Shown in pieces: positions 6,827-15,687 of a stretch of 64,000 bases of DNA (position 1 is the first letter of the stretch; every line of letters starts with the position of its first letter). The DNA lies in the NCBI GenBank assembly GCA_021323635.1, contig JAJPKQ010000030.1:1-64000 (forward strand), in the 5' to 3' direction. The position numbers were made by a program, and so were the translations under genes. This DNA is from a bacterium (GTDB lineage: Bacteria; Actinomycetota; Thermoleophilia; Solirubrobacterales; Solirubrobacteraceae). The notes under the pieces are model-generated. The model saw only the letters and a program-made list of their open reading frames with translations, ran no database searches and was not told the origin of the DNA.

Positions 6827-8584
6827 CTATTTCGGTGTTGCCCCAAGCACGGCCGGATGCCCGCCCCGGAGCTCCGCGGGCGTCGGCGCGTCCGGAAGCG
6901 GAACCTCGACGATCACCCGCGTGCCCTCTGCTCCGGAGTGAATCGAGAGCGCTCCGCGGACGAGCGCGACACGCTCGCGGATGCCATCGAGCCCGAAGCC
7001 GCCGCTCACGCTGCGCGTGTCAAAGCCGCGGCCGTCATCGACCACTTCCAGCACGACTCGCCCCGCACACTTGCGCAGCACCACCTCAGCGCTCTTTGCG
7101 TGTGCGTGGCGCACCACGTTCGTGAGCGCCTCCTGCGCGATGCGGTAGAGCGTCGTCTCAAGCTCCGGGCTCAGCCTGGGAAGGCTCTGCAGCGCACAGC
7201 TGACGTGCAGCCCGCCCTCTCCGTAGTGGTGTAAGACAAGCGAGCGGATCGCCTCCTCGAGGCCACCATGGTCGAGCACCGGCGGGCGCAGATCGGCAAT
7301 GATCGCCCGCAGGTTGGCGATCTCGCGCTCGATCTGCGCGATCAGCTCTCCTGCAGCGCTCTGCCAGGTCTCCAGCTCTGCACGCGCCAGCGCCCCCTTC
7401 AGCGTGAAGCGCATCGCGGCGAGCGCCTGCAGGGTCTGGTCGTGCAGCTCGCGCCCCCAGCGCGCACGCTCGCGCTCCGTCGCGGCAAGGGTCGCCGCAA
7501 GTCGCTGCGCCTCGAAGCTGCGGGCCAGCGCGATCGCAGTCGCGGTGCTTGCCACAAAGGCGCTCGGCAGCCGCTCCTCCTCCTCCTCACGCCAGCGCCC
7601 GGGGCGCTGATCGAAGGCGCAGATGATCCCAACCTGCTCGCCGCGATAGAGCATCGGCGCAAACAACGCCGAGCGGGCTCCGCGCGTGCACAGCGTCTCG
7701 CGCACCGCCACCGGCAGCTCCTGCAGATCTGAGACGACCTCGGTTCTGCCGCCGGCGAGGATCGCGCCCGCCAGCGTGCCCTCAAGCGCAAGCCGCGTGC
7801 CCTCCGAGGGCGCCTGCGCCCCGGCTGAGGCGGCAACGTGCAGCTCCTCGCCTTCGCGAACCATCACCACGACGCTCGCGACGCCCAGCAGCACCTGCGT
7901 CCTTCTCAGGGCGAGCTCGAGAATCTGGTGCAGCTCAGAGCGATCGCTGAGGGCGGTGTTCATCGCCTCCGCCGCCCTCAGGCTCTCCAGCGTGCGCTCA
8001 AGCTCGCTGCCACGACGCGCCAGGGTCGTGCGCAGGCGCGCGTGCTCGATCGCGATCGCCGCCCAGCCGGCAAGCACCAGCAGCGCCTCCTCATCGCCTT
8101 GGTCGAAGCTGCCCTTGCGCGCCTCGGTGACGTAGATGCTGCCCCACGCGCGGCTGCCGATCATAATCGGAACGCCGAGGAAGCTGCGCATCGGCGGATG
8201 GCCGGGGGGAAAGCCGACGCTGTCAGGATGGCTGCGCAGGTCCTCCAGACGCAGCAGCTGCGGCTTTCTGATCAGCAGGCCGAGCAGGCCGCGCCCCTCC
8301 GGCTGCCTGCCGATCGCAGCGCGGGTCTCCCCATCGACCCCGCGCGTCAGGAAGCGGGCTAGCGACCTGCGATCCTCCGCCACCACGCCGAGCGCCGCGT
8401 AGCGGGCATCGGTGAGCTCCTGCGCGCATGCGAGCAGCCGATCGAGCACCCGCTCCTCATCGATCGCCGCCAGCACGCCGCGACCGACCACGATCAGATG
8501 GCGCAGACGCTCCGCATCCAGAGCGCCGGTTGCAGCTCCGCTCTGCTCAGGCGCGCCTGCCTGCTCTCGCTGTGGTGGTGACAT
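6827..8584 (-). CDS. DosS/DevS-like GAF-GAF sensor histidine kinase
   Basis: 585 residues from ATG 8582-8584. Two GAF domains (about 30-185 and 205-355) precede a HisKA_3 dimerisation domain with phospho-acceptor His381 (RELHD) and a NarL-type HATPase domain (ALTNVVRHAHA, DDGRGFD, GGFGLDGIRERV). The first GAF contains SVGFPPGHPPMRSFLGVP with His129, closely resembling the gas-sensing heme GAF of mycobacterial DosS/DevS as I remember it; heme binding is inferred. There are no membrane segments, so it is a soluble sensor for O2, CO or NO. No receiver-domain response regulator is present nearby; the neighbours are a universal stress protein and a LuxR protein without a receiver, so its partner must lie elsewhere. 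Confidence 0.85.
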   Translation of the reverse strand: MSPPQREQAGAPEQSGAATGALDAERLRHLIVVGRGVLAAIDEERVLDRLLACAQELTDARYAALGVVAEDRRSLARFLTRGVDGETRAAIGRQPEGRGLLGLLIRKPQLLRLEDLRSHPDSVGFPPGHPPMRSFLGVPIMIGSRAWGSIYVTEARKGSFDQGDEEALLVLAGWAAIAIEHARLRTTLARRGSELERTLESLRAAEAMNTALSDRSELHQILELALRRTQVLLGVASVVVMVREGEELHVAASAGAQAPSEGTRLALEGTLAGAILAGGRTEVVSDLQELPVAVRETLCTRGARSALFAPMLYRGEQVGIICAFDQRPGRWREEEEERLPSAFVASTATAIALARSFEAQRLAATLAATERERARWGRELHDQTLQALAAMRFTLKGALARAELETWQSAAGELIAQIEREIANLRAIIADLRPPVLDHGGLEEAIRSLVLHHYGEGGLHVSCALQSLPRLSPELETTLYRIAQEALTNVVRHAHAKSAEVVLRKCAGRVVLEVVDDGRGFDTRSVSGGFGLDGIRERVALVRGALSIHSGAEGTRVIVEVPLPDAPTPAELRGGHPAVLGATPK

Positions 8585-8752
8585 CGCCACGGCCTTCTCT
8601 GGATGGAGTCTGCATCTCCCCGCCGATCCGCGCTCGCCGCCCGGTCCCGGAGCCTCGACCCGGGCGCCGCTCCTCACATCGACGGGGCCAAGCGCCAGAG
8701 GCCGACACTATCGAACGGTAGCAGCCTGAGATGCTCGCAGCCCGGCGCCGCC

Positions 8753-9562
8753 TCAGCGCACAACCAGCACCGAGCAGGGCGCGCGCTGCGCAACACGCTC
8801 GCTCACGCTGCCCAGCGCGCGCAGCCCGTGCAGGCCACGGCTGCCCAGGACCATCAGCCCGCTGCCCGCACCTGCGCCAAGCAGCGCAGCGACCGGGCCG
8901 CGAGGATCCTCGATCAGCACGCCCGTGCTGATCTCAAGCCGGCGCTCCTCCTGGCCGTTGCGGGCGCTCGCGTCGGAGCCGCCCGTGCCCGCGCTCACGA
9001 CCTGCAGCTGCAGCCCCAACCGACCGCAGAGCGCCTCGGCGACCGCCAGCGCGCGGCGCGCCGCTGGTGAGCCGTCGTATCCGACCGTCACCAGGCAGCG
9101 TGCGGGCGGGTCGGCGCGTGCGGTGCCGCGTGAGAGCAACACAGCACAGGGCGCCTCATGGAGCATCGCCGAGGCGACGCTGCCCAAGAGAATGCCCGCT
9201 GCACGCCTCCGGCTGCGCCCACCCAGCGCGATCAGCGTGGCGCGCTCAGCGCTCAGCTCCGCGAGCAGCATCCTGGCGGGCGGCCCCTCGCGCAGGATCG
9301 CTTCTGCTGGTCGCAGCGCGCCGATCTCCGCCTGCAGGTCCGTGACCATCGACTCCATCCGCTGCGTCGTCGCGCGCTCCAGGAAGACGCCGGCTTCGCT
9401 TTCCACGGCATAGGGGTCGACAACCGCGCAGAGCGTGAGCGCTCCCTCGCGGGGCATCAGGCGCGCCGTCTCCCAACCGACCCGCCGACTTTCGGCAGAG
9501 CCGTCGATCGCGCACAGCACGCGCTCGAAGATCCGCGGCGCGCCCTCGCGGTCGCTGCTCAC
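8753..9562 (-). CDS. tandem universal stress protein
   Basis: About 269 residues with two Usp folds. The first begins ERVLCAIDGSAESRRV; the second begins CLVTVGYDGSPAARRAL and ends with MVLGSRGLHGLRALGSVSERV and CSVLVV, the G-x2-G-x9-G(S/T) nucleotide-binding pattern of ATP-binding Usp proteins. The first copy ends GGRSRRRAAGILLGSVASAMLH, a diverged version. GTG 9560-9562 is preferred over an upstream start that would add an arginine-rich tail. It sits upstream of the DosS-like kinase on the same strand; Usp genes are classic members of the mycobacterial DosR dormancy regulon, which supports a hypoxia/NO-stress role here. Confidence 0.85.
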   Translation of the reverse strand: MSSDREGAPRIFERVLCAIDGSAESRRVGWETARLMPREGALTLCAVVDPYAVESEAGVFLERATTQRMESMVTDLQAEIGALRPAEAILREGPPARMLLAELSAERATLIALGGRSRRRAAGILLGSVASAMLHEAPCAVLLSRGTARADPPARCLVTVGYDGSPAARRALAVAEALCGRLGLQLQVVSAGTGGSDASARNGQEERRLEISTGVLIEDPRGPVAALLGAGAGSGLMVLGSRGLHGLRALGSVSERVAQRAPCSVLVVR

Positions 9563-9720
9563 CCTCGCAGCCCGGGCAGGGGCTCGCCGTGCACATCGCC
9601 TGCGGGGCTCATGTCGACAGTTTGACTGCTGTGCCCTCTTCACGCCACCCGCAGCGCCCCTCCACTGCCTTACATTCTGGCGCTCAATGTCTACGGACTA
9701 GACGATCAGCCAGTTTCGTG

Positions 9721-9726
9721 TAAACT
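9721..9726 (+). promoter_or_regulatory. -10 element of the LuxR gene
   Basis: TAAACT ends 7 bp before ATG 9734, preceded by TG (extended -10). Expected transcription start is within a base or two of the ATG, so the mRNA is probably leaderless. The -35 match is poor. Confidence 0.5.
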
Positions 9727-9733
9727 AGCGCGC

Positions 9734-10588
9734 ATGGGCACAGCAACGGTTGGAAGCCGGCCGTCCGCAGCAGCTGCTGCTGCAGTCGAGAGCACATTTC
9801 GCAGCGGCGTCGCGGGCTCGCTGGGCGAGGCGGATCCCTTCCGGCTGGATCGGCTCGGCAAGCACCTGCTGGCCTGCGCGCCGCTGCGCACGCCCACGCA
9901 TGCCACAGCCCGTGCCCTCGCCGCGACGCTCGGCATCGAGCGGGTGCTGATCACGCGCGCCACCGAGGGCGGCCAGGCGCTGATCGCGGTCGCCCAGACC
10001 GGGTTCACCGCCGCCGAGCTTGATTGCGCCGAGAGCGGCATCCCCCTGAGCGGGTGGCTGGCGCGCGCGCTCGCGGCGGGAGCGGCGGCCTTCACGCCAA
10101 GCGCGGGCGCCAACGAGGTCCTTCCCGTCGCGCTTGCGCGCGCTCTGCGCATCGGGCCCCTGATCTGCGCGCCGCTGCGCGCCCAGCAGGGCACCTACGG
10201 CGCGCTGCTTGCAGACAACGCCGGCGCGCCCTTCCCGATCAGCGAGCTGCTGCTTGCGATCGCCACCGCCGCCGGCGCCGGCGTCGGCTGCGCGCTTGCC
10301 GCAGCGGGCGAGCGCGCGCCGTGCGAGAGCTTTGGAGCGCCAAGCAGGCAGCGCGCCCAGACACCACCTGAGCTTTCGCTGCGCCTCACCCCGCGCGAGC
10401 TGGAGATCCTCGAGCTGATCGGGGCCGGGCTTACCAACCGGGAGATCGCTGCGGCGCGCGGGCTGAGCACGTTCACGGTGCGCGACCACATCTCAAACCT
10501 GCTGCGCAAGCTCCAGGTCGGCAATCGCGCGGCCGCGCTGGTGAAGGCCCAGGAGCTGCAGCTGCTCGGCGCCTGCAGCGCCACCTGA
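9734..10588 (+). CDS. LuxR-type regulator with GAF-like sensor domain
   Basis: 284 residues. The N-terminal about 185 residues have no receiver domain; the hydrophobic pattern and ICAPLRAQQGTYGALLAD resemble a GAF domain. The C-terminus (about 215-275) is a LuxR/NarL helix-turn-helix: LTPRELEILELIGAGLTNREIA, then STFTVRDHISNLLRKL. It therefore binds DNA in response to a ligand rather than to phosphorylation. It is divergent from the universal stress protein gene, with both promoters between 9563 and 9733. It may regulate that gene, but this is inference from position. Confidence 0.8.
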   Translation: MGTATVGSRPSAAAAAAVESTFRSGVAGSLGEADPFRLDRLGKHLLACAPLRTPTHATARALAATLGIERVLITRATEGGQALIAVAQTGFTAAELDCAESGIPLSGWLARALAAGAAAFTPSAGANEVLPVALARALRIGPLICAPLRAQQGTYGALLADNAGAPFPISELLLAIATAAGAGVGCALAAAGERAPCESFGAPSRQRAQTPPELSLRLTPRELEILELIGAGLTNREIAAARGLSTFTVRDHISNLLRKLQVGNRAAALVKAQELQLLGACSAT

Positions 10589-10778
10589 GGAGCAAAGCGA
10601 CGAGAAAGGCACCCTACAAACGTCGGATGGCCGCCCGCTCTGCGCTCTGCCAGCCTCAGCATGCGCCCTCCACGCACGCTCATGTTGCGGGGAGGTCAAT
10701 GCCTGCGCGCCGCGCGGCTCAGCGTCGCGAGCGGGCGCACCCGGCGATCACCAACCGCAACGACACCCGGAGGTCTCG

Positions 10779-11288
10779 ATGAGCGACACCACACCAAGAG
10801 CCACCCTCTCCGCGAACCCCGCGGAGGTTGACCTGAGCACGATCGACCCGACCGCGGTCGATGAGCTCGAGTTCGCCAACCTCGTGCGCACCGCCGCCGA
10901 CTCCGTGATCGAAGAGGCGCTTGCGGCCGGTCGCGAGCTGATCCTCGATGAGATCTTCCGCCGCATGAACGAGCACTTCGAGCCCGAGCGCGCCGCAGGC
11001 GTAGAGGCGCTGATCGAATGGCGCCTGACCGGGCCGGACGGAGCGGAGGACCGCTATTTCCTGACGATCAGCGACGGTGCCTGCGCCGTCGCCAAGGAGG
11101 CCGAGGGCACCCCCCGGGCGACGCTCAGCATCTCCGCGGTGGACTTCATCCGCGTGGCGACCGGCAACGCGCTCGGGCCGGCGCTCTACATGGCCGGGCG
11201 CGTGCTGGTAGAGGGCGATATAACGCTTGCAATGACGGTTCCGACCTTCTTCCGCATCCCCGAGCCGACGCCCGAGAGCGGGTCATAG
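10779..11288 (+). CDS. SCP2 sterol-binding-fold protein
   Basis: 169 residues, cytosolic. An N-terminal helical extension (about 1-45) is followed by an SCP2-like lipid-binding fold: LILDEIFRRMNEHFEPERAA, GVEALIEWRLTG, ATLSISAVDFIRVATG and a final GDITLAMTVPTFFRIP. SCP2 folds bind hydrophobic ligands; no enzyme motif is visible. The start is fixed by a GGAGG ribosome site 7 bp before ATG 10779. The 190 bp upstream (10589-10778) hold no gene I can support. The cyclase gene follows almost directly, and the formate dehydrogenase genes come after that, so all may be one transcript. Confidence 0.8.
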   Translation: MSDTTPRATLSANPAEVDLSTIDPTAVDELEFANLVRTAADSVIEEALAAGRELILDEIFRRMNEHFEPERAAGVEALIEWRLTGPDGAEDRYFLTISDGACAVAKEAEGTPRATLSISAVDFIRVATGNALGPALYMAGRVLVEGDITLAMTVPTFFRIPEPTPESGS

Positions 11289-11499
11289 CAAGCGTGAGCC
11301 GGGGGCGCATCTGGCGGGCCGAAAGCAACCAGGTCAGGCGGGGGACGGTGCGAGCGCTGGGCGCCGGCGTGGAAGAGCACGCGCGAGCGATCCCCTGGCC
11401 GACCCGGCGCTCTACCTGGGCGCCGAGAGCGGGCCGGAGCGCAGCGCGCGGGAGCAGCTGCTGCGCTACTGCCATGCCCGCGGCGCAAGCATCGAGCGC

Positions 11500-12492
11500 A
11501 TGCGCGCTGCCGCTCGCGACGGCACGATCGCGACGCTCCCGCTCGAGCTCGCGCTGCGCGGCGAGCGTCGCTACACGCTCTCGGCGGTTGCGCGCGCTGC
11601 GGGGATCTCGCTGCCGTATCTGCGCGCCGTCCTGATCGCGATCGGCTACCCCAACCCGCGCCCCCGCGAGCGTGCCTTCAGCGAGGAGGACCTGCGTGCC
11701 GCCCAGGCGCTGGGGCTCTTCCTGCGCGCGGGCCTGCCGCGCCAGGAGCTGCTTGAGGTTCTACGCGTGGGCGGGCGATCGCTGGCCCAGATCGCAGCGG
11801 TGGTTCGCCGCTTTGTGGGCGATGCGCTGATTCAGCCGGGCGACAGCGAGCACGACCTCGGCCTGCGCTACGTCGCCGCCGTGGAGCAGCTGCTGCCCGA
11901 GCTCACGCCGCTGCTCTCCTGGCAGCTGAAGATGCACCTGCGCGAGCAGGCCACGCGCGAGGTGATCGGCCGCGCCGAGCGCGAAGCGGGCGCGCTGAGC
12001 GACACGCGCGAGGTCGCTGTCTGCTTTGCGGACCTCTCCGGCTTCAGCCGCCTGGGCACACGGCTTCCAGCCGAGCAGATGGGGGCGATCGCCACGCGGA
12101 TGGCGATGCACTGCTTTGAAGTCGCCCGCCCGCCTGTGGAGCTGGTCAAGACGATCGGCGACGGCGCGATGTTCGTCTCCGCCGATGTGCCCGCGCTGCT
12201 CGATGCCATCCGTGCGCTGAGCGAGCGTGTTGAAGGCGACGATGAGGAGCTGCCGACGCTGCGCGCCGGGGTCGCCTACGGCCCCGCGGTGCTGCGCTTA
12301 GGCGACTGGTTCGGCGCGACCGTCAACCGCGCCAGCCGCATCGCAGAGCTTGCCCGGCCGCGCACGATCCTTGCTGACGCTGCCGTGCGCGAGCAGGCCG
12401 GCGAGCGCTTGCGCTGGCGGCGGACGCGGCCGCGCAGCCTGCGCGGGATCGAGCGCTGGGCGACGCTCTACCAGCTGGTCGGTTCATACTGA
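11500..12492 (+). CDS. class III adenylate/guanylate cyclase with N-terminal regulatory domain
   Basis: 330 residues from ATG 11500. Residues 1-160 resemble the autoinhibitory regulatory domain of mycobacterial Rv1264-type cyclases (YTLSAVARAAGISLPYLR, then AFSEEDLRAAQALGLFLRAGLP). The catalytic domain (about 165-325) has EVAVCFADLSGFSRLG with the first metal aspartate, VKTIGDGAMFV with the second, and the GDWFGATVNRASRI transition-state region. It makes cAMP or cGMP as a homodimer. The frame stays open upstream to 11236 and reads DPLADPALYLGAESGPER before ATG 11500, which looks like real family sequence, but no ATG/GTG/TTG is available there. Either CTG initiation or a frameshift from GTG 11294 is possible. 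Confidence 0.8.
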   Translation: MRAAARDGTIATLPLELALRGERRYTLSAVARAAGISLPYLRAVLIAIGYPNPRPRERAFSEEDLRAAQALGLFLRAGLPRQELLEVLRVGGRSLAQIAAVVRRFVGDALIQPGDSEHDLGLRYVAAVEQLLPELTPLLSWQLKMHLREQATREVIGRAEREAGALSDTREVAVCFADLSGFSRLGTRLPAEQMGAIATRMAMHCFEVARPPVELVKTIGDGAMFVSADVPALLDAIRALSERVEGDDEELPTLRAGVAYGPAVLRLGDWFGATVNRASRIAELARPRTILADAAVREQAGERLRWRRTRPRSLRGIERWATLYQLVGSY

Positions 12493-12502
12493 TCGTGCAA
12501 CG

Positions 12503-14155
12503 ATGTCAGGCAACCTCACCGAGCTGCTCGCCCGCGCCGGTGGGCCGCAGGCGCCAAACGCGCTTGCCGAGCTCAAGCGCAGCCGCGAGCGCGAGCGCGC
12601 CTTAGAGCCGGACGAGCTGGCACGCATCGCCACGCGAACAGGGCTGCCGGAGGCGACGATCCATGGCATCGCAACCTTCTATGAGGACCTCCGCGAGCCG
12701 CGCGGGCGCCGCCACATCCGCCTCTGCACCGGCACGGCGTGCTTTGCCGCCGGCGCTCCGCAGCTGCTGAGACGGATCGCTGGAGAGCTTGGCGTGGAGC
12801 CGGGATGCTGCACGGAGGACGGCGAGACCTCGCTCGCGGAGGTCTACTGCCTGGGCCTCTGCCACTCCGCACCGGCGCTCTGCGACGGCGGCGTGATCGA
12901 CGCCGGCCCGGGCCTGCTGGAGCGGGTGCTCGCCGAGCGCTGCGCCGACGTCGCCGCGCCTGAGCCCGCCAGCATGCTCGAGCGCCCCGTGCTGATCGCC
13001 AAAGGCGACTGGTCCGGGCTGGAGCGTGCGCTCACCGCATTGGGCCCCGAGCAGCTGCTTGCGGAGCTCTCCGCCGCGGAGCTGCGCGGGCGTGGCGGCG
13101 CGGGCTTTCCTGCCGCACGCAAATGGCAGGCGGCACGCGCGCACGATGCGCCTGTGCGCTACATCGTCGCCAACGGCGATGAGGGTGACCCTGGCTCCTA
13201 CATCGACAAGTACCTGATGGAGCAGAACCCGGCGCTGATCTTGGAGGGGATGGCGCTTGCCGGCTATGCGGTCGGCGCCGAGCAGGGCTTCATCCTCACG
13301 CGCTCGGAGTATCCGCGAGCAAAGCCCGCCCTGGAGGCGGCGATCGCAGATGCGCAGCGCGCGGGCTACCTCGGCGAGCGCATCGCCGGCAGCGACTTCA
13401 GCTTTCAGGTGGAGGTCCGCGAGGGCGCGGGCTCCTACGTCGCCGGCGAGGAGACCGCGCTGATCGCCTGCCTGGAAGGGCTGCGCGCAACCGTTGCCGC
13501 ACGACCCCCCTACCCCGCCGAGCGCGGCCTCTACGGCATGCCGACGGTGGTCAACAACGTCGAGACGCTTGCCAACGCTCCCTTCATCGCACGCGAGGGC
13601 GCGCGCTCCTACCGCGCCCTCAGCCCGGGCGCGACGCCTGGATCGAAGCTGATCTGCTTCAACGAGCGCTTTGCACGGCCCGGGCTCTGGGAGGTGCCCT
13701 TCGGCAGGCCGCTCTCCGAGCTCTGCGAGCAGCTTGCCGGCGGCGTCCCAGGCGGCCTGAAGGCCGTTCAGATCGGTGGTCCGCTCGGCGGTATCCTGCC
13801 CGCCGCGCTGCTTGACACGCCGTTTGACTTCGAGCCGCTTGCTGCGGTCGGATGCATGCTCGGCCACGGCTCGATCGTCGCCTTCGATCAGGCCACCGAC
13901 ATGCGGGCGCTCGCAGCCCACCTGCTGCGCTTCGGCGCCCGCGAGAGCTGCGGCAAGTGCTTCCCCTGCCGGATCGGCCTGCAGCGTGCGCGCGAGCGCT
14001 TCGAAGGGTGCCAGCCGCCTGTCCGTGGGGAGCTCGAGGATCTGCTGGCGGCGCTTGAGCTGGGCAGCCTCTGCGCGCACGGCTCAGGGATCGCGGCGCC
14101 TCTGCGCAGCCTGATCGAGCACTACCCGCGGGAGCTGGGCCTCGATGAGCGCTGA
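12503..14155 (+). CDS. NAD-linked formate dehydrogenase diaphorase subunit (NuoE-NuoF fusion)
   Basis: 550 residues. Residues 1-150 are NuoE-like with a [2Fe-2S] set Cys75, Cys80, Cys116, Cys120. Residues 160-550 are NuoF-like: GRGGAGFP (196-203) and NGDEGDPG (224-231) bind NAD(H) and FMN; Cys483, Cys486, Cys489 and Cys524 hold a [4Fe-4S] cluster. The same fusion is known in HoxF. Here it precedes a HoxU-like subunit and a molybdenum formate dehydrogenase, so it passes electrons between formate oxidation and NAD+. ATG 12503 lies 10 bp after the cyclase stop, and the gene overlaps the next by 11 bp. Confidence 0.88.
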   Translation: MSGNLTELLARAGGPQAPNALAELKRSRERERALEPDELARIATRTGLPEATIHGIATFYEDLREPRGRRHIRLCTGTACFAAGAPQLLRRIAGELGVEPGCCTEDGETSLAEVYCLGLCHSAPALCDGGVIDAGPGLLERVLAERCADVAAPEPASMLERPVLIAKGDWSGLERALTALGPEQLLAELSAAELRGRGGAGFPAARKWQAARAHDAPVRYIVANGDEGDPGSYIDKYLMEQNPALILEGMALAGYAVGAEQGFILTRSEYPRAKPALEAAIADAQRAGYLGERIAGSDFSFQVEVREGAGSYVAGEETALIACLEGLRATVAARPPYPAERGLYGMPTVVNNVETLANAPFIAREGARSYRALSPGATPGSKLICFNERFARPGLWEVPFGRPLSELCEQLAGGVPGGLKAVQIGGPLGGILPAALLDTPFDFEPLAAVGCMLGHGSIVAFDQATDMRALAAHLLRFGARESCGKCFPCRIGLQRARERFEGCQPPVRGELEDLLAALELGSLCAHGSGIAAPLRSLIEHYPRELGLDER

Positions 14156-14810
14156 GCGGGGGGAGCCGATCCGCGCAGAGCAGTGCGATTCGGTGCGCGT
14201 GTGCCTCGACGGCGGCTGGCTTGAGGTCGGCGTCGGAGAGACGATCCTACAGGCGGCGGAGCGGGCCGGGCGCGAGATCCCGACGCTCTGCTTTGACCGG
14301 CGCCTTGCCCCCTTCGGCGCCTGCCGGCTGTGCCTGGTCGGCGTGCAGGGAGCAGGTGCGCCGCTGCCCGCCTGCACCACCCGCTGCCACGACGGCATGG
14401 TGGTCGACACCACAGACGAGCGCGCGCGACGCGTCGTGAGAACCGTGCTTGAGCTGGTGCTCTCCGAGCTGCCCGGCGATCCGCTCCCGGGCAGCGAGCT
14501 TGATGTGCTTGCGCGGCGTTTGGGCGTCGCCCGCTCCCGCTTTGCCGGGCGCACGCACGAGCGCCGCCACGACGAGCGCCATCCCTACCTGCTGTTGGAG
14601 AGCGAGCTGTGCATCTCCTGCGGGCGCTGCGTTCGCATCTGCGACGAGCTGCAGGGGGCCTTTGCGCTGACGGCCACCGGCCGGGGCTTTGACGCAAGCA
14701 TCGCCGCGGGGCTTGACAGCGGCTTTGCCAACTCAAGCTGCGTCTCCTGCGGCGCCTGCGCGCACACCTGCCCGACCGGAGCGATCCGCGAGCGTCTTGA
14801 CACTCTGTAG
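14145..14810 (+). CDS. HoxU/NuoG-N-like ferredoxin subunit of formate dehydrogenase
   Basis: 221 residues. Residues 15-90 form a plant-type ferredoxin domain with [2Fe-2S] ligands Cys49, Cys60, Cys63 and Cys77. Two 4Fe-4S ferredoxin motifs follow at Cys156/159/162/166 and Cys199/202/205/209. This is the electron wire normally fused to the N-terminus of FdsA-type formate dehydrogenase alpha subunits; here it is a separate protein ending about 880 bp before the catalytic gene. It overlaps the NuoEF gene by 11 bp. Confidence 0.88.
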   Translation: MSAERGEPIRAEQCDSVRVCLDGGWLEVGVGETILQAAERAGREIPTLCFDRRLAPFGACRLCLVGVQGAGAPLPACTTRCHDGMVVDTTDERARRVVRTVLELVLSELPGDPLPGSELDVLARRLGVARSRFAGRTHERRHDERHPYLLLESELCISCGRCVRICDELQGAFALTATGRGFDASIAAGLDSGFANSSCVSCGACAHTCPTGAIRERLDTL

Positions 14811-14998
14811 GCCGCTCCGGTGGGCTTCCCTAATAAGCGCTCACCATCGGCAAGCTGCGTCTGGGCAGCGGCCCCTCACCCTCCCGGTCACAGCGAGCTT
14901 GAGCCTCGCGGTGGTGATCAGCGCTGCCGCGGCGTGCAGGATCGAAGGGACGAGGCTGAGGCTCACAGAAGCCGGCAGCCGCACAGCTCACGCCGTCA

Positions 14999-15425
14999 TC
15001 ACGACGCGCTGAAGCCCGGCAGCAGAGCGCTCTGGCCTTCGATCGTCAGGCGACCGCTTGCCGTGACCAGCGTCAGCTGCAAGGTCTCACGCCCCTGCCT
15101 GGTGAAGCCGGTGCCGTGGATCATGCCGCCTGCAGACACCTAGCCGATCGGCCTGATCTTCCCCGACGCGACAGGGCGCAGGCGCGCGCCGGCGTCGGGT
15201 ATCCGCACCGGCTCATAGTTGAGCGCACCTCTGAGCGTGCCGGCAAGGCGCACGCAGCGCCTCGCCGCGCCGCACCGCGCAGCTTGCAGGACGATCGTCA
15301 GCGATCGCGCTCGGCGCGCGGAGGAGGGGCCGACGATCAGTCCGATCTGCACATTGCCGTGCTCGCCGCGCAGCCGATCGCTATCACGCCTGCAAGCCAT
15401 GCGACGCAGAGCGATCTGGCGCTCG
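14999..15425 (-). pseudogene. remnant of a secreted protein/lipoprotein gene
   Basis: This is the only recognisable content of the 877-bp gap between the two formate dehydrogenase genes. On the minus strand near 15425-15350 one frame reads LCVAWLAGVIAIGCAAS, a lipoprotein-like signal peptide. A second frame then carries LAGTLRGALNYEPVRIPD and ASGKIRPIG up to a TAG stop near 15140. The same frame resumes as MIHGTGFTRQGRETLQLTL and TASGRLTIEGQ and ends at TGA 14999-15001. At least one frameshift and one in-frame stop make it a dead gene. I do not recognise the family. The plus-strand stretch 14880-15010 also reads a short hydrophobic segment (SLAVVISAAAAC) but is not supported as a gene. Confidence 0.55.
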
Positions 15426-15687
15426 CTTGAAGGGTGGGGCGCTCCCCGGGAGGCGCGCTGGCTCGTCGCGGCAGGTGCCCCATGGCGCGATGCCAGTCAA
15501 GCAGATCGCAGGGCGCGCCTTCGCGAGCGCACGCGCACTGTGAGAGTGCGATCGTGAGCTTCTAGACTGCGCCTTTAGGGCAGCGCTGCGCGGGAAGGCG
15601 CCTGCGCAGCGGATCGCTCGATCGATCAGGCACAGGCGGGAGGCAAATGAGCTGCGCTCAGCCGCAAGCAGTTTTGGAGACAAGCTG

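Noticed and set aside
14689-15012. Plus-strand short secreted protein in the formate dehydrogenase gap
   Set aside because: A hydrophobic segment (SLAVVISAAAAC) is present, but the frame begins inside the upstream gene, lacks a good start and has no family features.
15575-15581. Additional TTAGG half-site upstream of the formate dehydrogenase catalytic gene
   Set aside because: Only a half-site; the second CCTAA arm is missing.
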